A stretch of DNA of 38,301 nt from Clostridium lacusfryxellense (GCF_018861735.1 NZ_JAHLEB010000050.1:1-38301); one strand, 5' to 3'. Shown: positions 8,827-17,710, counted from the stretch's first letter. Program-made: numbers and translations. The notes: a model not told the origin generated them from the letters alone.

Positions 8827-9085
8827 TATACTCTCATACGGTTTATCATGATTGTTAATCCTTTTTAGTATTAACTCAACTGCTATTTTGCTATAATACT
8901 CAATGTTTAACAAGAAGATTTATTAATTTCACAGCTATAAAATCACCTTCACATATTATTGCCATGGTTTGCTTTTATCCACAAGCAACTTCAAAACCGA
9001 TGTTTCAAAATTTTTCATTAATATACAAATAGTTTATGTCTAGAATGCCTTCAGATTGTTCCTGCAAAGGCATAATCATATTGAG
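8827..9085. pseudogene. Decayed duplicate of the lacI / radical SAM junction
   Basis: Three blocks match upstream sequence in order: 8827-8909 to 3738-3820 (about 72 of 83 bases identical by hand), 8910-9016 to about 3919-4025 (lacI coding strand reversed), and 9024-9083 to about 4975-5032 (radical SAM 5' codons). The intervening 98 and roughly 950 bases are deleted. The order and orientation of lacI (minus) and radical SAM (plus) are kept. It is therefore the remains of a second copy of the divergent locus, now non-coding. The rest of the 8603-9144 gap holds only the short fragment at 8705-8803 and the leader of the next gene. Confidence 0.85.
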
Positions 9086-9144
9086 TATCCTATATTTTAT
9101 TATTAAAGGGTTATGTAGTAAGTAAGAATAAGGGGGAAAGGTTT

Positions 9145-9999
9145 ATGGAATTAAAAAAACCATTAAGTAGCGATGGTAGTGGTATTATAATTCAAAGAAG
9201 TAGGATTACTGCAATCATGACACTTATTATGTCAGTGTTTATTATATTTGCGTGTCTCGAAGGTACTTTAAATGAAAGTATTTACAATGATGTGTTATCA
9301 TCAGGATTAATAACAAAGTTTTTACTGGTAGGCTCTAGGGCACAGGATATAATATTTATTCCGCTAGCTGTACTTCTAGCTTTTTTATCGATTTTATTCC
9401 TAAGGCGTCCAGGTTATAAGTTGTTAATTACTATAATCGGGCTCTGCGGTAACTTTTTTTATGGTTACGCACTTTATGTAATGCAAGGTCAGTATACAAC
9501 AATTTATCTTGTTTATCTCGCTATATTTAGTTTATCGATATATAGTATTGTTTTAGGACTTCTTAGTTTCCCAACTGAGTTTGTAGTAAAAACCTCGCTT
9601 TCTAAAGGCTTACGTAGATCCATAAGTATATTTCTTTATAGTATTGTATTTATGTTAGCTCTCATTTGGTTAATAAGAATTTCACCTGACATTGCCAGGC
9701 ACATTCCACAGGATACCTACGGGGTTTTTGTTCTGGATTTAGGCATTGTTTTTCCTGCAATTGCAATTGCAGCTACACTGCTAATTCGAAGAAAGCCTTA
9801 TGGAAATATATTAGCAGGCGTAGCTTTAATGAAGACATTTACAGTTTGTCTGTCCTGGGGATTTGGAGAATGGTATGGTAGAGTTAAAGGTGTTATTGAG
9901 GGTAGTTATGATATGCTTGTAATACCAAGCGTTTTGACTATATTAGGCTTAATATACTTTATACTTTATATTGTAAACTTGAAAATAGAATACAAGTGA
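9145..9999 (+). CDS. Polytopic membrane protein of unknown function
   Basis: The 284-residue protein has about eight hydrophobic helices, the first at residues 25-42 and the last at 262-279, and no soluble domain. The ATG at 9145 follows AAGGGGGAAAGG. No family motif is recognised. It stands alone: upstream is the lacI relic and downstream a clear terminator at 10037. No partner gene suggests a role. Confidence 0.7.
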   Translation: MELKKPLSSDGSGIIIQRSRITAIMTLIMSVFIIFACLEGTLNESIYNDVLSSGLITKFLLVGSRAQDIIFIPLAVLLAFLSILFLRRPGYKLLITIIGLCGNFFYGYALYVMQGQYTTIYLVYLAIFSLSIYSIVLGLLSFPTEFVVKTSLSKGLRRSISIFLYSIVFMLALIWLIRISPDIARHIPQDTYGVFVLDLGIVFPAIAIAATLLIRRKPYGNILAGVALMKTFTVCLSWGFGEWYGRVKGVIEGSYDMLVIPSVLTILGLIYFILYIVNLKIEYK

Positions 10000-10036
10000 G
10001 AGTTGGACTTAATATTCATATATTGTTCATCAACCC

Positions 10037-10058
10037 AAAAGGCAGCAATGCCTTTTTT
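10037..10058 (+). terminator. Rho-independent terminator
   Basis: AAAAGGCA, a GCAA tetraloop and TGCCTTTT form an 8-bp stem followed by further T residues, 38 bp after the stop of the membrane protein gene. Confidence 0.75.
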
Positions 10059-10239
10059 CTTTTCTTTTTCTTAGATTGATGATTACTAACTGTCAATGAA
10101 CTAATAGACAATTATGTCTTGCCACCTCTTTTTGTACTTGTAATTAGAGCTACGCTAACCCTAGCATTTTAATCATCCGATTATTCTATATTATATTATT
10201 TAATTAACAAGTCTTAAAATTTAACATATTATCGTTTAA

Positions 10240-10285
10240 AAAACCATTCAATATAATAAAAGTTATATTGAATGGTTTTGTTTTT
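10240..10285. terminator. Perfect 17-bp hairpin with T tract
   Basis: A perfect inverted repeat, 10240-10256 against 10263-10279, has a 6-nt loop and is followed by GTTTTTG. The left arm starts with A residues, so it could terminate in both directions. No gene ends close by (the 10059-10239 stretch shows no coding signal), so it may be left from a deleted gene or insulate the coiled-coil gene. Confidence 0.6.
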
Positions 10286-10338
10286 GCTTAAATTCATGCT
10301 TTTTCTCTCAGTTTATATAGCTTTTCGTAATTTTTATG

Positions 10339-10399
10339 GTATACTTTAATTGTATACATTATGTATACATGCATAACTTTATTGTATACAAACGTATAC
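10339..10399. repeat. Cluster of five GTATAC palindromes
   Basis: GTATAC occurs at 10339, 10352, 10363, 10384 and 10394: start-to-start distances 13, 11, 21 and 10 bp, close to multiples of one helical turn. Several are extended as TGTATACA. The array is 232 bp upstream of a ribbon-helix-helix protein gene, a protein class that binds short repeated palindromes in tandem. It may be its operator or a centromere-like site. Confidence 0.6.
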
Positions 10400-10522
10400 C
10401 TATGTTTACAATACAATTTTATTTATAAAATTATAAAATATTATCATTTTAGAAAAAGAAATAAATTAAGAAAATATTATTGAACATAGTTATTCTAGGA
10501 ATTATACTGTATAGAGAGTTAA

Positions 10523-10554
10523 TTTCACTAGATATCAATGCCTAGTGGTATAAT
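10523..10554 (+). promoter_or_regulatory. Candidate promoter and inverted repeat before the coiled-coil gene
   Basis: TATAAT at 10549-10554 lies 77 bp before the ATG. The -35 is poor (TTTCAC at 10523, spacer 20). CACTAG (10527-10532) and CTAGTG (10542-10547) form an inverted repeat between the two elements, so binding there would block the promoter. Confidence 0.4.
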
Positions 10555-10630
10555 TGGCGTTGATTTATGGAAAAAAGAAAATTTATGGTGTACAATCGAG
10601 AAAATACGAGGCCAAAAGGGGATTTACTAA

Positions 10631-11524
10631 ATGGATGCAATATTAAGCGTAAGAATAAGTGATGAGTTAAAACAAAAATTTAATGAATTAGCTCAAAGTG
10701 AAGGAATAAACAATAAGGAACTGATGGAGCAAGTAGTTAAATACTATGAATTAAATAGAGCAAGAGAAGAGGACAGTAATATGTCCGAAGATATAAAAGA
10801 ATTACAAACTATAACCAGTAGAATGGCTGATATATACATAAACATAGTAGAAAGAAATAATGTTAAAACTTTAGAGGTTAAAAACGTACATAGAAATGAG
10901 TTAGTAGATAAGAATACAGAGCTTCAAAAATTAAAAGATGAAATTACTTTAATTAAAGAGGAAAACAAAAAAATAATTTCACTTGGAAAAGAACTGTCTA
11001 ATTTTAAGCAAACACAAAAAGAATTAGAAGACAGTATTAACAGCCTGAAAACATTTAATAATATGCAAAATGAAAAGATAATAAATCTATCTCAGGTTAA
11101 TGAGAAGTATATTAAATATAAAGATGAAATTGTAAACATTAAAACAGACCATGACCTTTTAGCAAATGAGAATAGGCAGCTTACAATTGAATTGCTAAAT
11201 ACTAAGGATAAAAAAGAAAGTTTAGTAAAACAGATATGGGAGCTTGACCAAATAAATAAAAACAAAATAGAAACACTAGAAATTAAATCCAAACAAGATA
11301 TTGAACTTCAAAAAGAAAGAACAGGCTTTGAAGTAGGAAAAGAGGTTTTAAGATTAAGAGAGCAACAACAAATTAAAATTCAGCAGTTGCAAGAAAGCTT
11401 TAATGATAGAATCAATAAATTATTAAGTGAAAAAGAGGAAGCAACGGAGAAATTCAAAAATGTGATTTTTGAAATGGATAGAAAAAAGATTGAAACTGAA
11501 AATATTGTTATTGAAAAGAAATAG
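10631..11524 (+). CDS. Ribbon-helix-helix DNA-binding protein with long coiled coil
   Basis: Residues 1-45 (DAILSVRISDELKQKFNELA and the following helix) match the beta-strand and two helices of CopG/Arc-type ribbon-helix-helix domains. From about residue 48 to the end (297) the sequence is charged, Leu-heptad coiled coil with no globular domain. The layout recalls plasmid KfrA and some partition proteins, which join a DNA-binding head to a long coiled coil. The start ATG follows AAAAGGGG. Phased GTATAC repeats lie upstream and a terminator follows immediately, so it is a monocistronic unit. Roles as autorepressor, partition or DNA-bridging protein are inference. Confidence 0.7.
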   Translation: MDAILSVRISDELKQKFNELAQSEGINNKELMEQVVKYYELNRAREEDSNMSEDIKELQTITSRMADIYINIVERNNVKTLEVKNVHRNELVDKNTELQKLKDEITLIKEENKKIISLGKELSNFKQTQKELEDSINSLKTFNNMQNEKIINLSQVNEKYIKYKDEIVNIKTDHDLLANENRQLTIELLNTKDKKESLVKQIWELDQINKNKIETLEIKSKQDIELQKERTGFEVGKEVLRLREQQQIKIQQLQESFNDRINKLLSEKEEATEKFKNVIFEMDRKKIETENIVIEKK

Positions 11525-11551
11525 TTGTAACCGAATAAACTGTTGAATTTG

Positions 11552-11580
11552 CCGTTCACTTTGTGTGAACGGTGTTTTTT
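11552..11580 (+). terminator. Rho-independent terminator of the coiled-coil gene
   Basis: CCGTTCAC (11552-11559), a TTTGT loop and GTGAACGG (11565-11572) form a perfect 8-bp stem followed by TGTTTTTTT. Confidence 0.85.
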
Positions 11581-11589
11581 TATGAAGAA

Positions 11590-11985
11590 TTAAAAAAAGA
11601 AAAAGGCGTATCACCTTGTTAGTGCGCCTACTCATAGCATCTACAATCAATGTTCCGCCTGGCTTTAGAACTCTTAACATTTCATTTATGCCATCTTTTT
11701 CCTTATCTAAAAGATAGTTTATTACTCCGCCAATACAAACAATACAATCAAAACAGGAATCTTCAAAAATCCCCATATCCAGAACATCTAATAGACAAAA
11801 CATCTTAATTTTATCAAACAATGAAAGTTCTTTCATTTTCGATTTATTAAATTCAATCTGATGTGCAGATATATCTCCTACAGTTAGTTAATTGCTCATC
11901 TTCACAATATATTTTGTGTATCGCCCAGAACCAGCACCTATTTCTAAAACCTTGTAATCCTGATTAAACAAATAAGTATCGACTT
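11590..11985 (-). pseudogene. Relic of a SAM-dependent methyltransferase
   Basis: Read on the minus strand, one frame contains VLEIGAGSGRYTKYIV (SAM motif I), GDISAHQIEFNKSKM, CIVCIGGVINYLLDKE and LRVLKPGGTLIVDA (motifs IV-V of class I methyltransferases). A TAA interrupts it between motif I and GDIS (near 11889) and another stop precedes motif I. The C-terminus is lost in the terminator region of the coiled-coil gene. It is a broken gene, and an open 137-codon stretch at 11423-11836 is only part of it. The remaining gap up to 12152 holds the leader of the next gene. Confidence 0.75.
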
Positions 11986-12152
11986 AACCACTAAAGAAAT
12001 TATACCATTAAACACCATTTTTTCAAACTTTTTATGTTAAAATGAATTACACGTAAAGGGTTTCTTATGTGAAAACCGTTTTAAAATGTGGTAAATTATG
12101 ATAATATTACAATATATAATACGTTAAATAGACTTTATAAGGAGGACGTAAA

Positions 12153-12854
12153 ATGAAATACACTATAACACCAGAGGTGTTTGAACTAAATCCTAATCTT
12201 CGTTTTGGGATAATTATTGCAAAGGACCTCACAAATACCGAAACCTCACCCCAGGAAACAGAAAGGCTTAGAAATGCCGAAAAAAATGTGAGGATGATAA
12301 TAAAGCCAGAAGACCTTAAAGTTCAACCGATAATTAAGGGGTATAGGCTTGTACTTGAAAATGCAGGCATAAATCCAAATAAATTTGTAAATTCTATGGA
12401 AGCCATGATGAAAAGGGTACTTAAGGGCAGCCAGCTTCCTACTATAAATTCCTTAGTAGACCTGTGCAATGCAATATCAATAGAGAACCAGGTTTCATTA
12501 GGAGGGCATGATTTAGCTGATATTGATGATGACCTTTCCGTAGGTTTTACTAACGGAACCGAGAAATTTCTGCCCTTTGGAGCAGAGGAATATGAACCAG
12601 TAGAGGCAGGCGAACTTGTTTTTACCAGTGGTAAAGTTGTACAAACAAGAAAATGGGTTTGGCGTCAAAGTGAATTGGGAAAATTGACACTTAATACTCA
12701 TGATGTATTTTTTCAATTGGTAGGCTTTGATGATGCTCCGGAAAGCCCGCTTATAAAATCATTAGATTCCTTAGAAGAAATTCTAAAGCTAAAATTCAAG
12801 GGCACCTATAAAAGATACATTGTTAAACCCGAGAACTCTGAGATAGAGTTTTAA
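12153..12854 (+). CDS. B3/B4 domain-containing protein (PheRS beta-like editing domain)
   Basis: The 233-residue protein resembles free-standing B3/B4 domain proteins, relatives of the editing module of phenylalanyl-tRNA synthetase beta. Typical elements are the N-terminal IIIAKDLTN strand, the helix ending in a Met-rich stretch, PTINSLVDLCNAISI and GGHDLADID. Free-standing members probably act on aminoacyl-tRNA or related substrates, but function is unproven. The ATG follows AAGGAGGACGTAAA. It is the first intact gene of the plus-strand enzyme run and the next gene starts 29 bp later. Confidence 0.75.
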   Translation: MKYTITPEVFELNPNLRFGIIIAKDLTNTETSPQETERLRNAEKNVRMIIKPEDLKVQPIIKGYRLVLENAGINPNKFVNSMEAMMKRVLKGSQLPTINSLVDLCNAISIENQVSLGGHDLADIDDDLSVGFTNGTEKFLPFGAEEYEPVEAGELVFTSGKVVQTRKWVWRQSELGKLTLNTHDVFFQLVGFDDAPESPLIKSLDSLEEILKLKFKGTYKRYIVKPENSEIEF

Positions 12855-12883
12855 CATGGAATCATACATAGGAGGTGATTTTA

Positions 12884-13435
12884 TTGAAGTTGGTATTTTT
12901 AATAGGAGATTCATCTGTTGGTAAAATGACTGTGGGACAAGAACTTATGAAAATTACCGATTTACGATTATTCCATAATCATATGACGATTGAACCAGTT
13001 ATTAAAGTATTCGGCTATTATTATGGAAAGGCAGTAAGTAGGATGAGAGAGATTATCTTTGAAGAATTTGTTGCATCAGAAAATTACGGGCTAATATTTA
13101 CATATATGTGGGCTTTTGACCAGAAATCTGATTGGGATTATGTTGAGCATGTAACGAATATCTTTAGAAAAAACGGTGCTGATATTTACTATATAGAACT
13201 TGTTGCTCCTCAAGAAATTAGATTACAAAGAAATATTACTGAAAATCGTTTAAAGCATAAGGCATCAAAACAAGATATTGAAAACTCTAACCAAAGACTT
13301 ATAAGTGAAGATAAAAATTATCGTTGCGTTAGTAATGATGGCGAAATACCATTTGAGAATTATATCAAAATTGACAACTCAAATGTATCGGCAGAACTTG
13401 TTGCGACAATAATAAAAGAACGCTTTAGCTTATGA
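12884..13435 (+). CDS. P-loop kinase-like protein
   Basis: The 183-residue protein begins KLVFLIGDSSVGKMTVGQEL, with a Walker A of the GXXXXGKM/T kind near residues 8-15, as in small-molecule kinases (shikimate kinase, AAA_18 groups). YYIELVAPQEIRLQRNITENR looks like the lid region with the usual Arg residues. The start is TTG at 12884: an earlier in-frame GTG at 12875 is inside the GGAGGTGA ribosome binding site. The substrate is unknown. Confidence 0.7.
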   Translation: MKLVFLIGDSSVGKMTVGQELMKITDLRLFHNHMTIEPVIKVFGYYYGKAVSRMREIIFEEFVASENYGLIFTYMWAFDQKSDWDYVEHVTNIFRKNGADIYYIELVAPQEIRLQRNITENRLKHKASKQDIENSNQRLISEDKNYRCVSNDGEIPFENYIKIDNSNVSAELVATIIKERFSL

Positions 13436-13501
13436 CTACTAGAAGGATATTCAATATATGCTGTAGTTTCCAGAATATAACGACTTACTCTTCTCAATGT
13501 A

Positions 13502-14038
13502 ATGATATTGCATAAAATAAATCATTTTAATAACAAGGAGACCATTATGCACGAAAGAGAGGTAAAAGGGATCTTATCAGCTCGAAATGGAATAAATATA
13601 TACCGAGGCTGTACTCATGGCTGCATTTATTGCGATTCAAGAAGCAACTGCTATCAAATGCATCATGATTTTGAAGATATCGAGGTAAAGCTTAATGCAC
13701 CGAAAGTTTTAGAGGATGCCCTGAGAAGGAAAAGGAAGAAATGTATGATAGGTACTGGGGTAATGCGTGATAACGGAATTCCTACGGTAGTTTGGTTAAG
13801 TCCTATTTTACCATTTATAAATGATACAGAGGAAAATATTCGTGGAATTCTGGATTATTGTATAGAGGCGAAAGTACATGGCATAATTTGTTTTGGTATG
13901 GGGTTAACCCTAAGGGAAGGAAATAGAGAATATTTCTATAAAAAGCTGGATGAGCATTTTCCAGGAATGAAGACTCGATATATAGAAAGATATAACTATG
14001 CATATCAGGTACCAAGTAAAGAAAACCATGTTTCCTAA
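13502..14038 (+). pseudogene. SplB-like radical SAM protein with internal deletion and lost C-terminus
   Basis: The N-terminus NIYRGCTHGCIYCDSRSNCY holds an intact radical SAM CX3CX2C cluster motif of the spore-photoproduct-lyase-like family. After KCMIGTGVM the sequence jumps directly to RDNGIPTVVWLSPILPF, which in intact relatives lies about 75-80 residues further on. The central barrel strands are therefore missing in frame. The end also stops early (YNYAYQVPSKENHVS), where relatives continue for some 35-40 residues, and the next gene's frame begins there. The ATG at 13547 follows AAGGAGACC and is a better start than 13502. The residual ORF is unlikely to be active. Confidence 0.75.
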
Positions 14039-14714
14039 TGAAATTTTCTCTGATATAATGAAGAAAGACGGGATAATTGCTTTAATACTTTTTTTATTGA
14101 TTTTCATAGATATGTTCTTAAATCTATATTTAGTTAAAATATCTCCATTGTTTTTGATAATGAAAAACGATACAAACTCTATTTACAAATTGATATTTAT
14201 ATTACTAATGGATATACCTGGATTTATAGCTGTAATAGTTGTTTTGAAATTTAGGAAACAAAAAATAAATTCAATTGGTTTGAGACGACAAGGACTTAAG
14301 TCTTCTATATACATTGGCGATGTTCTTATTTCTACGTTTTGGGTTTATTACATAAAGAGTAAAGGCTTTAATATAAAACTTATTTGTGATTCGATTTTTT
14401 ATATTATTTTTACTGGTTTATATGAAGAATTAATTTTCAGAGGATTTTTATGGCCAAGGCTCGTAGTTGGATTTGGCAAAATAGGGGGAACTATTTTAAG
14501 CGGGATATTCTTTGGCATGGCACACTTGCCAATTGATATTGTTTTCAACAATAAAACTGTCTTTGAAACGTTTACACTTGGAAATACTTCAAATTTAGAT
14601 ATTCGTGGAGGAATTGCAGTTACTTTATTGTTTATATTTATTTACACTCGTAATTGTAATATTTTATTACCTTCATTTATCCATGGAATTCAAGACATGT
14701 TATCTATGCTCTAA
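14028..14714 (+). CDS. CPBP-family intramembrane metalloprotease
   Basis: The protein is about 228 residues from ATG 14028; the frame is open upstream to 13998 within the truncated radical SAM gene. It has about six to seven membrane helices and the CPBP motifs: EELIFRG (EEXXXR, 14424-14444), the FGMAHLPID helix, and SFIHGIQD with the last His. CPBP members include CAAX-type proteases and bacteriocin self-immunity proteins. No good ribosome binding site precedes 14028, and an ATG at 14058 is also possible. The junction with the deleted radical SAM gene suggests its native leader was lost. Confidence 0.75.
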   Translation: MFPNEIFSDIMKKDGIIALILFLLIFIDMFLNLYLVKISPLFLIMKNDTNSIYKLIFILLMDIPGFIAVIVVLKFRKQKINSIGLRRQGLKSSIYIGDVLISTFWVYYIKSKGFNIKLICDSIFYIIFTGLYEELIFRGFLWPRLVVGFGKIGGTILSGIFFGMAHLPIDIVFNNKTVFETFTLGNTSNLDIRGGIAVTLLFIFIYTRNCNILLPSFIHGIQDMLSML

Positions 14715-14777
14715 GGAAAAACCTAGTATTTACTAATCTTATAATTATCTTTAATACTTTAAAGAGGGGTGAATTTT

Positions 14778-15524
14778 ATGTCTAATAATCAAAACATATA
14801 CGACAACGAAATTTTTTTTGAGGGATATAAGCAACTTCGAGGCAATAAAAATAACTACAATAACCTTCAGGAAAAACCGGCAATGCAAAGCTTACTTCCA
14901 GATTTGACTGGAAAGACTATACTTGATTTAGGCTGTGGCTTTGGTGAAAACTGTGTTGATTTCATAGGCAGAGGTGCTGCAAGAGTTGTAGGTGTCGACA
15001 TATCAGAAAAAATGCTAGCAGTTGCAAAAGGTGAAAATTCTTCTCAAAATATCGAATACATAAGACTTGATATGAATGATATAAATACTATAGATGAGAA
15101 GTTTGATATAATTTATAGCTCCCTAGCCTTTCATTATATAAAGTCTTTTAGTAACCTACTTGGCAACATAAACAATTTACTCAACGATAATGGGCTACTT
15201 ATTTATTCCCAAGAACACCCGCTTACCACAGGACCAAAACAAGGTCCAACCTGGACAACAGATGAAAACAAAAATCCTTTACATTATAATCTTTCGAACT
15301 ACATGGAGAGCGGTGAGCGTTGTGTAAAATGGTTTGTAGACGGATTAATAAAATATCATCGACCATTTTCAGAGATAATAAATACGATTATTGAGAGTGG
15401 TTTTAGAATTGATAAAATACTTGAACCAGTACCAGACGAAAAATCATTGATGTTAATTCCTAAAATGAAGAGAGATATCCATAAACCAAATTTTCTATTA
15501 ATTAAATCTACCAAAATAAATTGA
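14778..15524 (+). CDS. Class I SAM-dependent methyltransferase
   Basis: The 248-residue protein has motif I ILDLGCGFGENC (about residues 50-61), VVGVDISEKML (motif II) and DIIYSSLAFHYI (motif IV), all of the Methyltransf_11/25 type. The start is ATG 14778, with GAGGGGTG upstream; an in-frame GTG at 14769 lies in that site. The substrate is not evident. It is followed 7 bp later by an AAC(3)-like gene. Confidence 0.82.
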   Translation: MSNNQNIYDNEIFFEGYKQLRGNKNNYNNLQEKPAMQSLLPDLTGKTILDLGCGFGENCVDFIGRGAARVVGVDISEKMLAVAKGENSSQNIEYIRLDMNDINTIDEKFDIIYSSLAFHYIKSFSNLLGNINNLLNDNGLLIYSQEHPLTTGPKQGPTWTTDENKNPLHYNLSNYMESGERCVKWFVDGLIKYHRPFSEIINTIIESGFRIDKILEPVPDEKSLMLIPKMKRDIHKPNFLLIKSTKIN

Positions 15525-15531
15525 TAAAGAG

Positions 15532-16353
15532 ATGATAATATTGAACGAAGCAATAGTAATAGAACTTACTAAAAAGATGAATACAGTAGATACCATATAT
15601 AATGATTTATTGAATCTTGGAATTAGGAATGGAGATATTCTATTAGTGCATTCTTCCATGTCAAGTATTGGCTGGGTTTGTGGAGCTGCTCAGGCAGTCA
15701 TAATGGCTCTTCAAAAGATTATTAGCAACAAGGGCACACTTATAATGCCAGCTCATAGTGGCGCAGTTTCTGATCCGGCAGAATGGGAAAATCCACCTGT
15801 TCCCAAAGAATGGATACATCTTATATATGAAAACATGCCAGCATTTGATGTAAATCTTACACAAACCAGAGGTATGGGATGCATTGCAGAATTATTTAGA
15901 ACCTTACCTGATGTTTATAGATCGAACCACCCACAAGTATCATTTGTTGCGCAGGGCAAGTATTCACATAATATTATAAACGATCATACATTAACACCAC
16001 AATTTGGAATGGAATCTCCTTTAGGTAAAATGTACAATCTAAATTGCAAAGTACTATTATTAGGAGTTGGATACGATTCTTGTACAAGCTTTCATCTTGC
16101 AGAGGCATTAAATGATAAAATGCCAAGGGAAACAATGGGTGCTGCAATAATTGAGAATAATAAAAGAACATGGAAGTGGTTCGACGACTTCCAATATAAT
16201 TCCGATGAGGATTTTGAGAAATTGGGTAAAGCTTTTGAATCAACTAATAACGTAGTATTTGGTAAAGTTGGTAATGCAGAGTGTAAGTTATTCAATATGA
16301 AATTAGGCGTTGATTTTGCAACGAAATGGATACAAAATAATAGATTTAAATAA
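15532..16353 (+). CDS. AAC(3)-family aminoglycoside N-acetyltransferase-like protein
   Basis: The 273-residue protein matches the Antibiotic_NAT family: LLVHSSMSSIGWVCG (about residues 38-52), GTLIMPAHS, and RSNHPQVSFVAQG with the HP pair, then LLLGVGYDSCTSFHLAE. Known members acetylate the 3-amino group of aminoglycosides; YokD-type homologues of low-GC bacteria have no proven drug substrate. ATG 15532 has a poor ribosome binding site; TTG 15541 with AAAGAG at 15528 is an alternative. Resistance should not be assumed from homology alone. Confidence 0.85.
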   Translation: MIILNEAIVIELTKKMNTVDTIYNDLLNLGIRNGDILLVHSSMSSIGWVCGAAQAVIMALQKIISNKGTLIMPAHSGAVSDPAEWENPPVPKEWIHLIYENMPAFDVNLTQTRGMGCIAELFRTLPDVYRSNHPQVSFVAQGKYSHNIINDHTLTPQFGMESPLGKMYNLNCKVLLLGVGYDSCTSFHLAEALNDKMPRETMGAAIIENNKRTWKWFDDFQYNSDEDFEKLGKAFESTNNVVFGKVGNAECKLFNMKLGVDFATKWIQNNRFK

Positions 16354-16386
16354 ACATCTCTTTTTAATACGAAATGGAGGAATATT

Positions 16387-17028
16387 ATGAAAATAACCGA
16401 TTTAACACATGTTATTTATTCTGGCATGCCAGTCTTCCCAGGAACTGAACAACCAACTTTAGAAAAGGCAAATACACTTGAAAAGGATGGTTTCCAAGAG
16501 GCAAAAATCACTATGTACTCACATACCGGAACACATATAGACGCTCCCGCTCATATGCTCAGTAATGGACCTTATTTAGATAATTTAGATATAGAACATT
16601 TTATTGGAAATGCTACTATTCTAGATTTTTCTAATAGTACCATAAAATTAATAGATCTTGATATGTTAAAACCTTATGAGGAAAAGGTAAAAAATGTTGA
16701 CTTTGTTATAATAAAAACTGGGTGGAGCAAGTACTGGAGTGATTCTAAGTATTATGAAGACTTTCCATCCTTAGACTTAGAATCAGCAAGATGGTTGTCA
16801 CAATTTAATTTAAAGGGTATTGGTATTGATGCAATTTCAATAGATGCTATGGAGTCAACAACATTTGCAGTTCATAAAATATTAATGCCAAGGAACATAA
16901 TAATTATTGAGAACCTAACTAATTTAGATTCTATAACTAATGAGTTTTTTATTTTGAGTATATTACCACTTAAAAATAAAGATGCTGATGGTTCACCTGT
17001 AAGGGCTATTTCCATCGAAAACATATAA
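16387..17028 (+). CDS. Cyclase-family metal-dependent hydrolase (kynurenine formamidase-like)
   Basis: The 213-residue protein carries the family metal motif SHTGTHIDAPAHM (about residues 45-57), with two His and an Asp, the usual TDLTHVIYSGMPVFPG start and the DAISIDA stretch. Relatives include bacterial kynurenine formamidase KynB and other cyclase-like hydrolases. No tryptophan degradation genes are nearby, so the substrate is open. The ATG follows a TGGAGGAATATT site. Confidence 0.82.
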   Translation: MKITDLTHVIYSGMPVFPGTEQPTLEKANTLEKDGFQEAKITMYSHTGTHIDAPAHMLSNGPYLDNLDIEHFIGNATILDFSNSTIKLIDLDMLKPYEEKVKNVDFVIIKTGWSKYWSDSKYYEDFPSLDLESARWLSQFNLKGIGIDAISIDAMESTTFAVHKILMPRNIIIIENLTNLDSITNEFFILSILPLKNKDADGSPVRAISIENI

Positions 17029-17098
17029 CCCTTAGCAACAATACTATTTATACTATTATTAGCATGTACCACAAATAATTCAAGGGGGTTATGTAATA

Positions 17099-17710
17099 AT
17101 GAATTTTAATGATTATGCTAAAACTTGGGATACTGACAAAAGAATTAATAGAGCAGCAGCGATTGCAAATGAAATAAGTAATTCGATTTGTATTAATGAA
17201 GATCTTTCAGCTATGGAATTTGGATGCGGTACGGGTCTTGTAAGTTTTAACCTTTATGATAGATTTAAAAGTATTGCACTTGTAGATTCATCAAAAGGAA
17301 TGATTGATATACTTAATTCTAAAATCAATAAATATGAAGTAACTAATATGCTTGTTTATAATTTAGATCTATGTATTAATAATTCATTTGATAAAAAATA
17401 TGATGTAATCTATAATTCTATGGTATTACATCATATTCATGATATTATATCTATAACAAAAGAATTTAACAACTTACTTAATAAAGACGGTTATTTGTGT
17501 ATAGTTGATTTGGATGAAGAAGATGGTAGCTTTCATAAAAACGAACATCAATTTGACGGTCACAATGGTTTTAATCAAGTCGCCTTAAAACAAATATTAA
17601 TTAATACTGGTTTTAAAGATATAGAATCAAATACTTTTTATTATGATGAAAAAACAATAGATGGTGAGAAAATCAAGTATTCACTATTTTTAATGAAAGC
17701 AAGAAAATAA
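17099..17710 (+). CDS. Class I SAM-dependent methyltransferase
   Basis: The 203-residue protein has motif I AMEFGCGTGLVSF (about residues 39-51), IALVDSSKGMID (motif II) and DVIYNSMVLHHI (motif IV), followed by LLNKDGYLCIVDLD (motif VI). Short members of this kind methylate small molecules or quinones. RBS AAGGGGG lies 8 bp before the ATG. It is unrelated in close detail to the methyltransferase at 14778. Confidence 0.82.
   Translation: MNFNDYAKTWDTDKRINRAAAIANEISNSICINEDLSAMEFGCGTGLVSFNLYDRFKSIALVDSSKGMIDILNSKINKYEVTNMLVYNLDLCINNSFDKKYDVIYNSMVLHHIHDIISITKEFNNLLNKDGYLCIVDLDEEDGSFHKNEHQFDGHNGFNQVALKQILINTGFKDIESNTFYYDEKTIDGEKIKYSLFLMKARK

Noticed and set aside
11423-11836. A 137-codon minus-strand open frame as a real gene
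   Set aside because: It begins after a stop in the middle of a methyltransferase fold and runs into the coiled-coil gene and terminator, so it is part of a relic.
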